Assembly: GCF_001894985.1 (NCBI RefSeq)
Contig: NZ_BCXG01000033.1
Location: 1-49,112 of the forward strand
Length of the DNA: 49,112 bases
Reading direction: 5' to 3'
Origin: Rhodococcus tukisamuensis NBRC 100609
GTDB taxonomy: Bacteria; Actinomycetota; Actinomycetes; Mycobacteriales; Mycobacteriaceae
Position 1 is the first letter of the stretch, and each line of letters begins with the position of its first letter. The notes beneath the pieces were generated by a model, which was given only the letters and a program-made list of their open reading frames with translations, ran no database searches and was not told the origin of the DNA. Both the position numbers and the translations under genes were made by a program. Shown in pieces: positions 27,314-35,904 of this stretch.

Positions 27314-28086
27314 CCGCCAAGGACCGGATCGGCAACGAGCGGGTGGTGGCGGTCCTCGACCGTGCCGCCTGGGGGATCAATCCGGTGCTCGACCTGGTCG
27401 CGTCCGACCCGTTCGGCATCAAGGCCCGCACGTTCCGGCCGAACGCGGAGCAGCGGAACGCAGCCGAGAAGGCGCTGGACGCGGCGGCGTGGCTGCTCGA
27501 CGTGGCGCAGGTGCCGGGCACCGCGGCCTGGGAGCGGGCCAGCGACGAGCGCCGGGCCCGCTGGTGGCTGACCCGGCTCGGCCTGGTCAACACCATCGTG
27601 GTCGCCTTCCCCGGCGTGCTCGGTCCGATCGCGAAGCGGCTGCCGCTGCAGGACCTGTTGGGGTTCGCCAACCAGGCGCTGGTGCTGATCGCCGTCGCGC
27701 GGGAGCTGGGGGTGACCGAGCGCAGCGCGCAGGTCGACCTGCTGGCCTCCGTGCTGTGCCAGCGCGAGACCGACGCCCGAACCGAGCTGACGAACCCGCA
27801 CGAGGATGCTCCGGCGCGCGACGGTTGGAAGCCGTTCGCGATGCTCGGTGGCATGTGGAACACGGCGCGGACGCTGCGGGCGATCCCCGACGAACTGCAC
27901 AAGCGGCCGCTGCCGGCCCGGCCGTACCAGGTGCTCGGCCGCGTGCCGTTCGTCGGTGCGGTCGCCGACTACCTGGGCGAACGGGGCGCACTGGTGGAGG
28001 CGGCGGTGATGGCCATGCGGTGGGTCGACGGGCACACGGTCCGCGGTGCGGTGGACGCCATCGAGCGCAGGGGCAGCACCGTCTGA
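27310..28086 (+). CDS. 258-residue protein of unknown function coupled to fbiC
   Basis: GTG 27310 overlaps the fbiC stop (GTGA). I do not recognise the family. Visible features: an N-terminal helix region ([18 protein letters not shown]), a central hydrophobic stretch ([25 protein letters not shown]), then [20 protein letters not shown] and [12 protein letters not shown], and a C-terminal [18 protein letters not shown] with a Gly-rich helix. The hydrophobic segments may be membrane-inserted or buried helices, loosely like EcsC-type proteins, which is a guess. Coupling suggests a role with fbiC or with ferredoxin (28225), possibly in F420 physiology. The equivalent is not evident in the M. tuberculosis order. 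Confidence 0.7.
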   Translation: MTAKDRIGNERVVAVLDRAAWGINPVLDLVASDPFGIKARTFRPNAEQRNAAEKALDAAAWLLDVAQVPGTAAWERASDERRARWWLTRLGLVNTIVVAFPGVLGPIAKRLPLQDLLGFANQALVLIAVARELGVTERSAQVDLLASVLCQRETDARTELTNPHEDAPARDGWKPFAMLGGMWNTARTLRAIPDELHKRPLPARPYQVLGRVPFVGAVADYLGERGALVEAAVMAMRWVDGHTVRGAVDAIERRGSTV

Positions 28087-28157
28087 GGTCGGGGACCCGT
28101 GTGCTGAGGGCACCCTGCGCGGGCGTTGGTCGCGAGGAAGGGTGATACTAGGAGGCC

Positions 28158-28187
28158 CTGGGCGTTTCGTAGCTTGAACACGCCCAG
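28158..28187 (+). promoter_or_regulatory. Inverted repeat in the fdxA leader
   Basis: CTGGGCGT (28158-28165) and ACGCCCAG (28180-28187) pair exactly across 14 bases, 38 bases before the fdxA start. It may be an operator or an RNA hairpin in the 5' leader. Confidence 0.4.
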
Positions 28188-28224
28188 AACATCCGGTCCG
28201 TGGAGAAAGGCAAGGGGAGCGGCA

Positions 28225-28548
28225 GTGCCCTACACGATTGCTGAACCGTGCGTAGATGTGCTTGACAAGGCCTGCATCGAGGAATGCCCTGTCGACTGTA
28301 TTTACGAGGGCGGCCGGATGCTCTACATCCACCCCGACGAGTGCGTGGACTGCGGCGCCTGTGAGCCGGTCTGCCCTGTCGAGGCGATCTTCTACGAGGA
28401 CGACGTCCCGGACCAGTGGAACGACTACGTCAGCGCGAACGTCGACTTCTTCGTGGAGTTGGGGTCGCCGGGCGGCGCCGCCAAGCTGGGCAAGGTCGAC
28501 TACGACCCGCCGTTCATCAAGGCACTTCCGCCCATGGGCGAGGACTAA
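28225..28548 (+). CDS. fdxA: 7Fe ferredoxin FdxA (FdxC)
   Basis: A 107-residue bacterial-type ferredoxin. The first cluster region has Cys9, 17, 21 and 25, with CIEECPVDC replacing the normal CXXC; the second has [12 protein letters not shown] (Cys40, 43, 46, 50). This gives a 3Fe-4S plus a 4Fe-4S cluster, the pattern of mycobacterial FdxC. The acidic C-terminal region ([13 protein letters not shown]) is typical. It is an electron donor to dehydrogenases or cytochromes P450. GTG 28225 is used with GGGGAGCGG upstream (28214-28222). It lies before dapC (one base apart after the stop), the usual actinobacterial pair. Confidence 0.93.
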   Translation: MPYTIAEPCVDVLDKACIEECPVDCIYEGGRMLYIHPDECVDCGACEPVCPVEAIFYEDDVPDQWNDYVSANVDFFVELGSPGGAAKLGKVDYDPPFIKALPPMGED

Positions 28549-28549
28549 A

Positions 28550-29653
28550 TTGCCTCGCTCGGCCGTCTCGCATGCCCTGCCCGACTTTCCCTGGGACTCC
28601 CTCGCCGCCGCCAAGGCGAAGGCGGAGTCGCACCCTGACGGGATCGTCAACCTGTCCGTCGGTACCCCGGTCGACCCGGTCGCGCCGCTGATCCGTGAGG
28701 CCCTGGCCTCGGTGTCGGAGGTGCCCGGGTACCCGACGACGCACGGCACCCCCGAGCTGCGGGCTGCCGCGGTCGGCGCGCTGGCGCGCCGGTACGGGGT
28801 CACCGGACTGCATCCCGACGCGGTGCTGCCCGCGCTCGGCACCAAGGAGATGATCGCCTGGCTGCCGCGGCTGCTCGGGCTCGGGCCGGACGACCTGGTC
28901 GTCATTCCCGAGGTCGCGTACCCGACCTACGAGGTCGGCGGTCTGCTGGCCGGTTGCCGGGTGCTGCGTGCCGACGGGATGACCCGGCTGGGACCGGAGA
29001 GCCCGGCGCTGATCTTCGTGAACTCGCCGTCGAACCCGACCGGCAAGGTGCTCGGCATCGACCACCTGCGCAAGACGGTCGAGTTCGCCCGCGAGCGCGG
29101 AGCGATTGTGGTCTCCGACGAGTGCTACCTCGGGCTGACCTGGGAGGCGGAGGGCTACTCCGTCCTCGACCCTCGGGTATGCGACGGCGACCACACTGGC
29201 CTGCTGGCCGTGCACTCGCTGTCGAAGACGTCCAACCTGGCCAGCTACCGGGCCGGCTTCGTCACCGGCGATCCGGCACTGGTCGCGGAGCTGCTCGAGG
29301 TACGCAAGCACGCCGGCATGATCATGCCGCTGCCCGTGCAGGCCGCGATGACCGCGGCGCTGAGCGACGACGACCACGAGGACGAGCAGCGTGAGCGGTA
29401 CCGGATGCGCCGTGAGGTGCTGCTCGGTGCCGTGCGGGACGCCGGGTTCACTGTGGACAACTCCGAAGCCGGGCTGTACCTGTGGGCGACCCGCGGCGAG
29501 CCCTGCCGCGACACCGTGGACTGGTTCGCCGACCGCGGCATCCTGGTCGCGCCCGGGGACTTCTACGGTCCGGGCAGCGGACAGCACGTGCGGATCGCGC
29601 TGACCGGTACGGACGAGCGGATCGCGGCTGCGGCGGGACGCCTCCAGCGCTGA
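28550..29653 (+). CDS. dapC: Succinyldiaminopimelate transaminase DapC
   Basis: A 367-residue class I/II aminotransferase. The PLP Lys is Lys226 in HSLSKTSNLASYRAGF; other family marks are VNSPSNPTGKV and the Arg of VRIALTG near the end. It makes N-succinyl-L,L-DAP from N-succinyl-2-amino-6-oxopimelate with glutamate, a step in lysine and peptidoglycan DAP synthesis. TTG 28550 is chosen because GGCGAGGA (28537-28544) lies five bases upstream and the frame opens MPRSAVSHALPDFPWDSL. It starts one base after the fdxA stop. dapD and dapE, the adjacent pathway steps, are in this window too. Confidence 0.92.
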   Translation: MPRSAVSHALPDFPWDSLAAAKAKAESHPDGIVNLSVGTPVDPVAPLIREALASVSEVPGYPTTHGTPELRAAAVGALARRYGVTGLHPDAVLPALGTKEMIAWLPRLLGLGPDDLVVIPEVAYPTYEVGGLLAGCRVLRADGMTRLGPESPALIFVNSPSNPTGKVLGIDHLRKTVEFARERGAIVVSDECYLGLTWEAEGYSVLDPRVCDGDHTGLLAVHSLSKTSNLASYRAGFVTGDPALVAELLEVRKHAGMIMPLPVQAAMTAALSDDDHEDEQRERYRMRREVLLGAVRDAGFTVDNSEAGLYLWATRGEPCRDTVDWFADRGILVAPGDFYGPGSGQHVRIALTGTDERIAAAAGRLQR

Positions 29654-29682
29654 CGCGTCTGGCTGTCAGCGGGAACGACCGA

Positions 29683-29724
29683 AAGGACGCGCGCGATCGA
29701 TGATCATCGATCGCGCGCGTCCTT
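29683..29724. terminator. 42-base perfect palindrome after dapC
   Basis: The sequence from 29683 (AAGGACGCGCGCGATC) to 29724 is its own reverse complement, with TGATCA at the centre. An RNA hairpin of up to about 19 pairs is expected. It lies 29 bases after the dapC stop, with no T-tract. Confidence 0.75.
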
Positions 29725-29816
29725 CCTGTTGCGCGCTGTCGCTGCGCTAGCCTGGGGTCGGAGTACCTCGTTGCCGGGGCACCGTCCCGGGAGCGTCACC
29801 GTGGGCAGGAGGCAGC

Positions 29817-31460
29817 ATGGATGCCGTCACACAGGTTCCTCGTCCGGGCAACGAGCCGGTGCACTCCTACGCACCGGGCAGTCCCGAGCGGGCGCGGTTG
29901 GCCTCGAAGCTCGCGGACCTGGCCGCCGAACCGACACCGCTCTCGCACGTCATCGGCGGCGTCCACCGGCAGGGTTCGGGCGACTGGATCGACGTGGTGC
30001 AGCCGCACCGGCACTCCGCCGTGCTCGGCACCCTGACATCCGCCACCCACGAGGACGCCGACGCCGCGGTGGAGGCCGCGGTCGCGGCGGGTCCGGCCTG
30101 GCGGGACCTGCCCTTCGACGAGCGGGCCGCGGTGCTGCTGCGCGCGGCCGACCTGTTGGCCGGGCCGTGGCGCGAGACCATCGCCGCGGCAACGATGCTC
30201 GGACAGTCGAAGTCGGTGCAGCAGGCGGAGATCGACGCGCCGTGCGAGCTCGTCGACTTCTGGCGGTTCAACGTGCACTTCGCCCGGCAGATCCTGGCGG
30301 ACCAGCCGATGTCGGGTCCGGGGGTGTGGAACCGGATGGAGTACCGGCCGCTCGAGGGGTTCGTGTACGCCGTCACCCCGTTCAACTTCTCGGCGATCGC
30401 GGGCAACCTGCCGACGGCGCCGGCGCTGATGGGCAACACCGTGGTGTGGAAGCCGTCGACCACCCAGACGCTGGCGGCCTACTGGACGATGCGGCTGCTC
30501 GAGGAGGCCGGCCTGCCGCCGGGTGTCATCAACCTGGTGACCGGCCCCGGCGCCGCGGTATCGGATGTGGCACTGGGTGATCCGCGGTTGGCCGGCATTC
30601 ACTTCACCGGCTCGACGAGGACCTTCCAACACCTGTGGCGCGAGGTCGCCTCCAACATCGACCGCTACCACGGCTACCCGCGTCTGGTCGGGGAGACCGG
30701 CGGCAAGGACTTCGTGGTGGCGCACGCGTCCGCCAACCCGGACGTGCTGCGGACGGCGCTGGTGCGCGGCGCCTTCGAGTACCAGGGCCAGAAGTGTTCC
30801 GCCGCCTCGCGGGCCTACGTGCCCGCGTCGGTGTGGGCGGAGATGGGCGAGGACTTCCTCGCCGAGGTGGACCAACTCAGCTACGGCGACGTCACCGACC
30901 TGTCGAACTTCGGCGGCGCCCTGATCGACCGGGCCGCGTACGAGAAGAACGTCGCCGCCATCGAACGGGCCCGCGGGGCCGAGGGGGTGAGCGTCGCCGT
31001 CGGCGGGAAGTACGACGACACCGAGGGCTTCTTCGTCAGGCCCACGGTGCTGCTCGCGGACGACCCCGGCGACGAATGCTTCGCCACCGAGTACTTCGGA
31101 CCGCTGCTCTCGTTGTACGTCTACGACGACTCGGCGCCCGATGCGTTCGAGTCGGTCCTCGACATCGTCGACACCACCGCCCCGTACGCGCTCACCGGCG
31201 CGGTGATCGCCGACGACCGGGCGGCGATCGAGAGAGCCGGTGCCGCACTACGATTCGCGGCGGGCAACTTCTATGTCAACGACAAACCGACCGGCGCGGT
31301 GGTGGGGCAGCAGCCGTTCGGCGGGGCGCGGGCATCGGGCACCAACGACAAGGCCGGCTCGCCGATCAACCTGCTGCGCTGGACGTCGGCCCGCACGGTC
31401 AAGGAGACCTTCGTCCCGCCGACCGACTATCGGTACCCGCACATGGGACCGCGGGACTGA
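29817..31460 (+). CDS. pruA: L-glutamate gamma-semialdehyde (P5C) dehydrogenase
   Basis: A 547-residue aldehyde dehydrogenase, the P5C-dehydrogenase type that oxidises glutamate semialdehyde to glutamate with NAD. Catalytic Cys327 lies in GQKCSAASRAY and Glu293 in LVGETGGKDF. The Rossmann region has PFNFSAIAGNL and NTVVWKPS. Length matches Rv1187 (about 543). ATG 29817 has CAGGAGG (29806-29812). A TAGCCT box at 29749-29754 gives a leader of about 60 bases. It precedes proline dehydrogenase with a five-base gap, so the two enzymes of proline oxidation are one unit. Confidence 0.95.
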   Translation: MDAVTQVPRPGNEPVHSYAPGSPERARLASKLADLAAEPTPLSHVIGGVHRQGSGDWIDVVQPHRHSAVLGTLTSATHEDADAAVEAAVAAGPAWRDLPFDERAAVLLRAADLLAGPWRETIAAATMLGQSKSVQQAEIDAPCELVDFWRFNVHFARQILADQPMSGPGVWNRMEYRPLEGFVYAVTPFNFSAIAGNLPTAPALMGNTVVWKPSTTQTLAAYWTMRLLEEAGLPPGVINLVTGPGAAVSDVALGDPRLAGIHFTGSTRTFQHLWREVASNIDRYHGYPRLVGETGGKDFVVAHASANPDVLRTALVRGAFEYQGQKCSAASRAYVPASVWAEMGEDFLAEVDQLSYGDVTDLSNFGGALIDRAAYEKNVAAIERARGAEGVSVAVGGKYDDTEGFFVRPTVLLADDPGDECFATEYFGPLLSLYVYDDSAPDAFESVLDIVDTTAPYALTGAVIADDRAAIERAGAALRFAAGNFYVNDKPTGAVVGQQPFGGARASGTNDKAGSPINLLRWTSARTVKETFVPPTDYRYPHMGPRD

Positions 31461-31465
31461 TCGCC

Positions 31466-32431
31466 GTGTCCGGGGCGTTGGGCAACCCGCTGCGGCCGGC
31501 GATCCTCGCCGCGGCCCGTTCGCCGCGGATGAAGTCGGCGATCACCCGGGCCCCGGTCACCCGGTCCATCGTCACCCGGTTCGTCGCGGGGCAGGACCGG
31601 CCGGCCGCACTGGCGGCCGCCCGCACGATCCTCGACTCGGGCCGGTCGATCAGCATCGACCACCTGGGGGAGGACACCGCCGAGCCGGAGCAGGCCCGCG
31701 CGGCGCTCGCCGAGTACCGCGCGCTGCTGAGCGAACTCGCCGACCAACCCGAGGCCACGGTCGGCGGCGTCCGCCGCCTGGAGGTGTCGGTGAAGCTGTC
31801 CGCGCTCGGCCTGGCGCTGCCGCGGGACGGTCTCCGGGTGGCACGCGAGCACGCCCACGCGCTGTGCACGGCAGCGCAGGCCGCGGGCGTGTGGGTGACC
31901 GTCGACGCGGAGGACCACACCACCACCGACGAGACACTCGCCGTGGTGACCGAGCTGCGGGCCGACTTCCACTGGCTTGGGGCGGTGCTGCAGGCCTACC
32001 TGCGCCGGACCGAGGGGGACTGCCGGGACCTTGCCGTGGCGGGCTCGCGGATCCGCCTGTGCAAGGGGGCGTACAACGAGCCGGAATCGGTTGCATACCA
32101 ACGCCGCTCGGAGGTCGACGCGTCGTACCTGCGGTGCCTGGAGATTCTGATGCGGGGCCGGGGCTACCCGATGGTCGCCTCGCACGACCCGGTGGTGATC
32201 GAACAGACGCAGGACCTGGTGGGGCAGGTGGGCCGCGGTCCGGCGGAGTTCGAGCACCAGATGCTCTACGGCATCCGGGACGTCGAGCAGGCGCGGCTGG
32301 CGGCCGAGGGTGACCAGGTGCGGGTGTACGTGCCGTACGGGGCGCAGTGGTACGGCTACTTCATGCGGCGTCTCGCCGAACGGCCCGCCAACCTCACCTT
32401 CTTCCTGCGTTCGCTGGTGACGCACGGCTGA
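31466..32431 (+). CDS. pruB: Proline dehydrogenase (monofunctional)
   Basis: A 321-residue FAD enzyme that oxidises proline to P5C, passing it to PruA. The barrel motifs are visible: LEVSVKLSALG, WVTVDAEDHT, RIRLCKGAYNEPE, and the flavin/substrate end YGIRDVEQARLAAEGDQVRVYVPYG with FMRRLAERPAN. A Gly stands at WYGYF where many homologues have Pro. GTG 31466 begins MSGALGNPLRPAIL, five bases after the pruA stop. Rv1188 is the counterpart. Membrane association and electron transfer to quinones are family knowledge. Confidence 0.93.
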   Translation: MSGALGNPLRPAILAAARSPRMKSAITRAPVTRSIVTRFVAGQDRPAALAAARTILDSGRSISIDHLGEDTAEPEQARAALAEYRALLSELADQPEATVGGVRRLEVSVKLSALGLALPRDGLRVAREHAHALCTAAQAAGVWVTVDAEDHTTTDETLAVVTELRADFHWLGAVLQAYLRRTEGDCRDLAVAGSRIRLCKGAYNEPESVAYQRRSEVDASYLRCLEILMRGRGYPMVASHDPVVIEQTQDLVGQVGRGPAEFEHQMLYGIRDVEQARLAAEGDQVRVYVPYGAQWYGYFMRRLAERPANLTFFLRSLVTHG

Positions 32432-32475
32432 ACTGGTCCACGGGCCGTCCGCCGCGGTGTGAGACGCTGGGCGGC

Positions 32476-33873
32476 GTGCTCCTGAGTTCACTGAACCCCC
32501 TCGCTGTCGCCCGGGGCGACGACCTGCCCGATGCCGTCCGGATCGGCGACGACGTGCTCTCGCGCAGCGACATCGTCGGGGGCGCCGGGGCCCTGGCCCG
32601 GCGCATCGCCGGAGCCAAGCGGGTCGCCGTCCTAGCGACGCCGAGCGCCGCGACGGTGATCGCGGTGGTCGGCTGCCTGTTCGCGGGCGTCACCGTGGTG
32701 CCAGTGCCGCCGGACTCCGGTCCTGCGGAGATCGCACACATCCTGTCCGACTCGGGTGCCCAGGCCTGGCTCGGACAGGCGCCGGAGGGGACCGAGTTGC
32801 CGGTCGTCCCGGTGCGGGTGAACGCCCGCGACTGGCACGGGCACCCGGAACCGCGCCCCTCGTCGATCGCCTTCGTCCTCTACACCTCCGGCACCACCGG
32901 GCCGCCCAAGGGCGTGCTGCTGAGCCGCCAGGCGATCGCCGCCGGGCTGGACGCGTTGGCCCAGGCGTGGCAGTGGACCTCGAACGACACACTGGTGCAC
33001 GGACTTCCGCTCTTCCACGTGCACGGACTGATCCTGGGTCTGCTCGGTCCGCTGCGGGTGGGCAGCCGCCTCGTGCACACCGTCAGCCCCACACCCGAGG
33101 CCTACGCGCGGGCTGGCGGGTCGATGTACTTCGGGGTGCCGACGGTGTGGTCGCGGGTGGCCCGCGACGAGGAGTCGGCCCGGGCCCTCGCCGGCGCGCG
33201 GTTGCTGGTCTCCGGCAGTGCCCCGCTGCCGGTCCCGGTGTTCGAGCGACTGGTCGCGTTGACCGGTCTGACGCCGATCGAGCGCTACGGGATGAGCGAG
33301 ACGATGATCACACTGAGCACCCGCGCGGACGGCGAACGCAGGCCCGGCTGGGTCGGGCTGCCGGTGACGGGGGTGACGACCCGGCTCGTCGACGAGGACG
33401 GGGCGCCGGTGCCGCACGACGGCGAGTCGATCGGCGGTCTACAGGTGCGCGGGCCGATGCTCTTCGACGGGTACCTGAACCGGCCCGACGCCACCGCCGA
33501 GTGCTGGACCGAGGACGGCTGGTTCAAGACCGGCGACGTGGCGGCGATCGACGAGGGCGGGTTCCACCGGATCGTCGGCCGGGAGTCGACCGACCTGATC
33601 AAGTCCGGGGGCTACCGGATCGGGGCGGGCGAGGTGGAGACCTCGCTGCTCGGGCACCCGACGGTGCGCGAGGTGGCGGTGGTCGGGTTGCCCGACGCCG
33701 ACCTCGGGCAGCGACTGGTGGCGTACGTGGTGGGCGAGGGCGTTGACCCGGACGCGCTGATCGCGCACGTGGCCGGTGAACTGTCGGCGCACAAGCGGCC
33801 CCGCGAGGTGCGCGTGGTGGACTCGCTGCCGCGCAACGCGATGGGCAAGGTGCAGAAGAAGCTGCTGGGCTGA
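32476..33873 (+). CDS. fadD36: Acyl-CoA/fatty-acid ligase FadD36 (ANL superfamily)
   Basis: A 465-residue AMP-binding enzyme. It has the P-loop motif YTSGTTGPPKG (residues 136-146), the GMSETMI region, GWFKTGDVA, the hinge GRESTDLIKSGGYRIG and the C-terminal Lys in NAMGKVQKK. It activates an acid as acyl-AMP and then CoA ester; short length and the neighbouring order pruA-pruB-fadD36 match Rv1193. The best substrate is unknown (medium or short acyl or dicarboxylic acids are possible). GTG 32476 is used; no strong ribosome site was seen. Confidence 0.85.
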   Translation: MLLSSLNPLAVARGDDLPDAVRIGDDVLSRSDIVGGAGALARRIAGAKRVAVLATPSAATVIAVVGCLFAGVTVVPVPPDSGPAEIAHILSDSGAQAWLGQAPEGTELPVVPVRVNARDWHGHPEPRPSSIAFVLYTSGTTGPPKGVLLSRQAIAAGLDALAQAWQWTSNDTLVHGLPLFHVHGLILGLLGPLRVGSRLVHTVSPTPEAYARAGGSMYFGVPTVWSRVARDEESARALAGARLLVSGSAPLPVPVFERLVALTGLTPIERYGMSETMITLSTRADGERRPGWVGLPVTGVTTRLVDEDGAPVPHDGESIGGLQVRGPMLFDGYLNRPDATAECWTEDGWFKTGDVAAIDEGGFHRIVGRESTDLIKSGGYRIGAGEVETSLLGHPTVREVAVVGLPDADLGQRLVAYVVGEGVDPDALIAHVAGELSAHKRPREVRVVDSLPRNAMGKVQKKLLG

Positions 33874-33935
33874 AGCGTGCAGCGCCGGTGCGTGTGCAGC
33901 GCATTTCGCGTCCGACGGGACTAGCCTCAGGAAGC

Positions 33936-34970
33936 ATGACCCTGCCTGCCGAGAACACCCGTATCGTGCTCGCGTCACGTCCCGTAGGGGAGCCGCAGAG
34001 GTCCGACTTCCGGATCGAGTCGGCGCCGATCCCGTCGATCAGCGACGGGCAGTTGCTGCTCAAGACCAGGTATCTCTCGTTGGACCCGTACATGCGCGGC
34101 CGGATGAGCGACGCGAAGTCCTACGCCGCGCCGATGGCGGTGGGTGACGTGATGGTCGGCGGCACAGTGTGCGACGTGATCGAGTCCAGGGAACCGGGAT
34201 TCGCCAAGGGCGACGTCGTGCTGGCGTTCTCGGGATGGCAGGAGTACGCGGCCGCGGACGCCCACCACGTCCGCAAGCTGGACCCGCGACTGGGGCCGCC
34301 GCGGATGGCGCTCGGGGTGCTGGGGATGCCGGGTTTCACCGCCTATGCCGGCCTGCTGGCGATCGGCAAGCCGCAGCCGGGCGAGACGGTGGTGGTGGCC
34401 GCTGCGACCGGGCCGGTGGGTTCCGCGGTCGGCCAGATCGCGAAGATCAAGGGCGCCCGGGCCGTCGGGATCGCGGGTGGGCCGGAGAAGTGTGCGTACC
34501 TGGCGGAACTGGGCTTCGACGCGGCCGTCGACCACCGTGCGCCGGACTTCGTCGACCAGTTGGCCGCCGCCGTCCCGGACGGCATCGACGTGTACTTCGA
34601 GAACGTCGGCGGGGCGGTCTGGGACGCGGTGCTGCCGCGGCTCAACACCTACGCCCGGGTGCCGGTATGTGGGCTGGTGTCGCAGTACAACCTGACCACG
34701 CGGCCGGAGGGGCCGGACCGGGCGCCCGCGCTGATGAGTCACATCCTCACCAAGAGCCTCACCCTGCGGGGGTTCATCCAGAGCGAATTCGTAGGCGCGA
34801 TGTACGCCGACTTCATCGGCGAGATGTCCGAGTGGATCCACCAGGGGCGGGTGCAGTACCGCGAGGACATCGTGGACGGCCTGGAGAATGCGCCCGAGGC
34901 GTTCATCGGGATGCTCGCGGGCCGCAACTTCGGAAAGGTCGTCGTCAACGTCGGAATGGCCGAGCAGTGA
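33936..34970 (+). CDS. NADP-dependent MDR-family oxidoreductase (prostaglandin-reductase-like)
   Basis: A 344-residue zinc-independent medium-chain reductase. It lacks the structural-zinc Cys cluster, has YLSLDPYMRGRMS, AATGPVGSAVGQIAKIKGARAVG (cofactor loop) and YFENVGGAVWDAVLP, and ends in GKVVVNVG. These are hallmarks of alkenal/one oxidoreductases such as CurA or leukotriene B4 dehydrogenase-like enzymes, reducing alpha,beta-unsaturated ketones. ATG 33936 has AGGAAG eight to three bases upstream (33928-33933), and a TAGCCT box (33922-33927) lies only eight bases before it. The stop overlaps the next gene (GTGA). Confidence 0.88.
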   Translation: MTLPAENTRIVLASRPVGEPQRSDFRIESAPIPSISDGQLLLKTRYLSLDPYMRGRMSDAKSYAAPMAVGDVMVGGTVCDVIESREPGFAKGDVVLAFSGWQEYAAADAHHVRKLDPRLGPPRMALGVLGMPGFTAYAGLLAIGKPQPGETVVVAAATGPVGSAVGQIAKIKGARAVGIAGGPEKCAYLAELGFDAAVDHRAPDFVDQLAAAVPDGIDVYFENVGGAVWDAVLPRLNTYARVPVCGLVSQYNLTTRPEGPDRAPALMSHILTKSLTLRGFIQSEFVGAMYADFIGEMSEWIHQGRVQYREDIVDGLENAPEAFIGMLAGRNFGKVVVNVGMAEQ

Positions 34971-35353
34971 GCGGGGCGCACGAGGTGCGCGATGCCACCG
35001 CGGTGCCGCGGGTCGGCCCGCTCGAGGTCGTCTCCTTCCTGTGCGAGTTGTCGATGCTGGTGTTGCTGGCGCTGGCCGGCGCCGCGTCGACGGATTCGCT
35101 GCTCGGGAAGGTGATATTTGCGGTGGCGCTGCCGGCGGTTGCGGCGGCTGTCTGGGCGGTGTGGATGGCGCCGACGTCAGGCCGCCGACTGCCGAATCCG
35201 GCCAGGCTGTACGTGCAGGTCGCGTTGTTCGCGGCGACGGCCGTCGTCGCCGGGGTGTTCCTGGGACCAGTCGTGGGGCTGGTGTTCTTCGTGGTGGCGG
35301 CGGGGGTCTTCGGGGAACTGTGCCGACGAGAGATGCGGGCGCGGCGCTCTTGA
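34967..35353 (+). CDS. YrdB-like (DUF2568) membrane protein
   Basis: A 128-residue membrane protein with four helices: EVVSFLCELSMLVLLALAG, KVIFAVALPAVAAAVWAVW, LYVQVALFAATAVVAGVFLG and LVFFVVAAGVFGEL. WMAPTSGRRLPNPARL between helices two and three is the DUF2568 signature (YrdB in Bacillus). The GTG at 34967 overlaps the reductase stop, so it is co-translated. Function is unknown. Confidence 0.8.
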   Translation: MSGAHEVRDATAVPRVGPLEVVSFLCELSMLVLLALAGAASTDSLLGKVIFAVALPAVAAAVWAVWMAPTSGRRLPNPARLYVQVALFAATAVVAGVFLGPVVGLVFFVVAAGVFGELCRREMRARRS

Positions 35354-35413
35354 CCTGAACCGAGGTCGAGGTCCTAGCGTGACGGCTGCACGGACCAGCG
35401 ACGGGAGATTGTC

Positions 35414-35809
35414 ATGACAGAAGCCTCGGTGACACTCAGCGCGGACCAGGTCGCCTACCTCGATACGCAGCGACTCGGCAGGCTGGCGACGGTCAACCCG
35501 CGAGTCGCGCCGCAGAACAGTCCGGTCGGGTTCCGCTACAACGCAGAACTCGGCACCATCGACATCGGTGGCCGGAATCTGGGCGCCAGCAAGAAGTTCC
35601 GGAACCTCGCGACCAACGACCGGGTCGCGTTCGTGGTGGACGACCTGGCCTCGGTCCAGCCGTGGGTGGTGCGGTGCGTGGAGATCCGCGGTCGGGCGGA
35701 GGCGTTGACCGGGGTGGCGCCGTGGGCTCCGGGCATGTCGCCGGAGCTGATTCGCATCCACCCGGAGCGGGTCATCGCGTTTGGGCTGGAGTCGGTTCAG
35801 GGCGGCTGA
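35414..35809 (+). CDS. PPOX-class (split-barrel, probably F420-dependent) protein
   Basis: A 131-residue split-beta-barrel protein of the pyridoxamine-phosphate-oxidase-like superfamily. It has YLDTQRLGRLATVNPRVAPQ, FRYNAELGTIDIGGR, KFRNLATNDRVAFVVDDL and VEIRGRAEAL, the pattern of the F420- or FMN-binding PPOX actinobacterial branch (Rv1155-like). F420 is available through fbiC in this window, so F420 is a good guess but not shown. ATG 35414 is preceded by GGGAG (35402-35406). TAGCGT (35375-35380) may be the -10. Confidence 0.8.
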   Translation: MTEASVTLSADQVAYLDTQRLGRLATVNPRVAPQNSPVGFRYNAELGTIDIGGRNLGASKKFRNLATNDRVAFVVDDLASVQPWVVRCVEIRGRAEALTGVAPWAPGMSPELIRIHPERVIAFGLESVQGG

Positions 35810-35832
35810 CAGTCGGCCCGTCGGACCGCGCA

Positions 35833-35871
35833 GACCGGTTGCGGCCGAGTGTGTCTCGGCCACAACCGGTC
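35833..35871. terminator. 17-bp imperfect hairpin between convergent genes
   Basis: Arms 35833-35849 and 35855-35871 (GACCGGTTG...) pair with one C-A mismatch around TGTGT. It separates the PPOX gene from the convergent HNH gene and likely ends both. Confidence 0.65.
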
Positions 35872-35904
35872 CGGTTGTGGGTGAGTGTTCAGGCCTGTGC
35901 CTGG

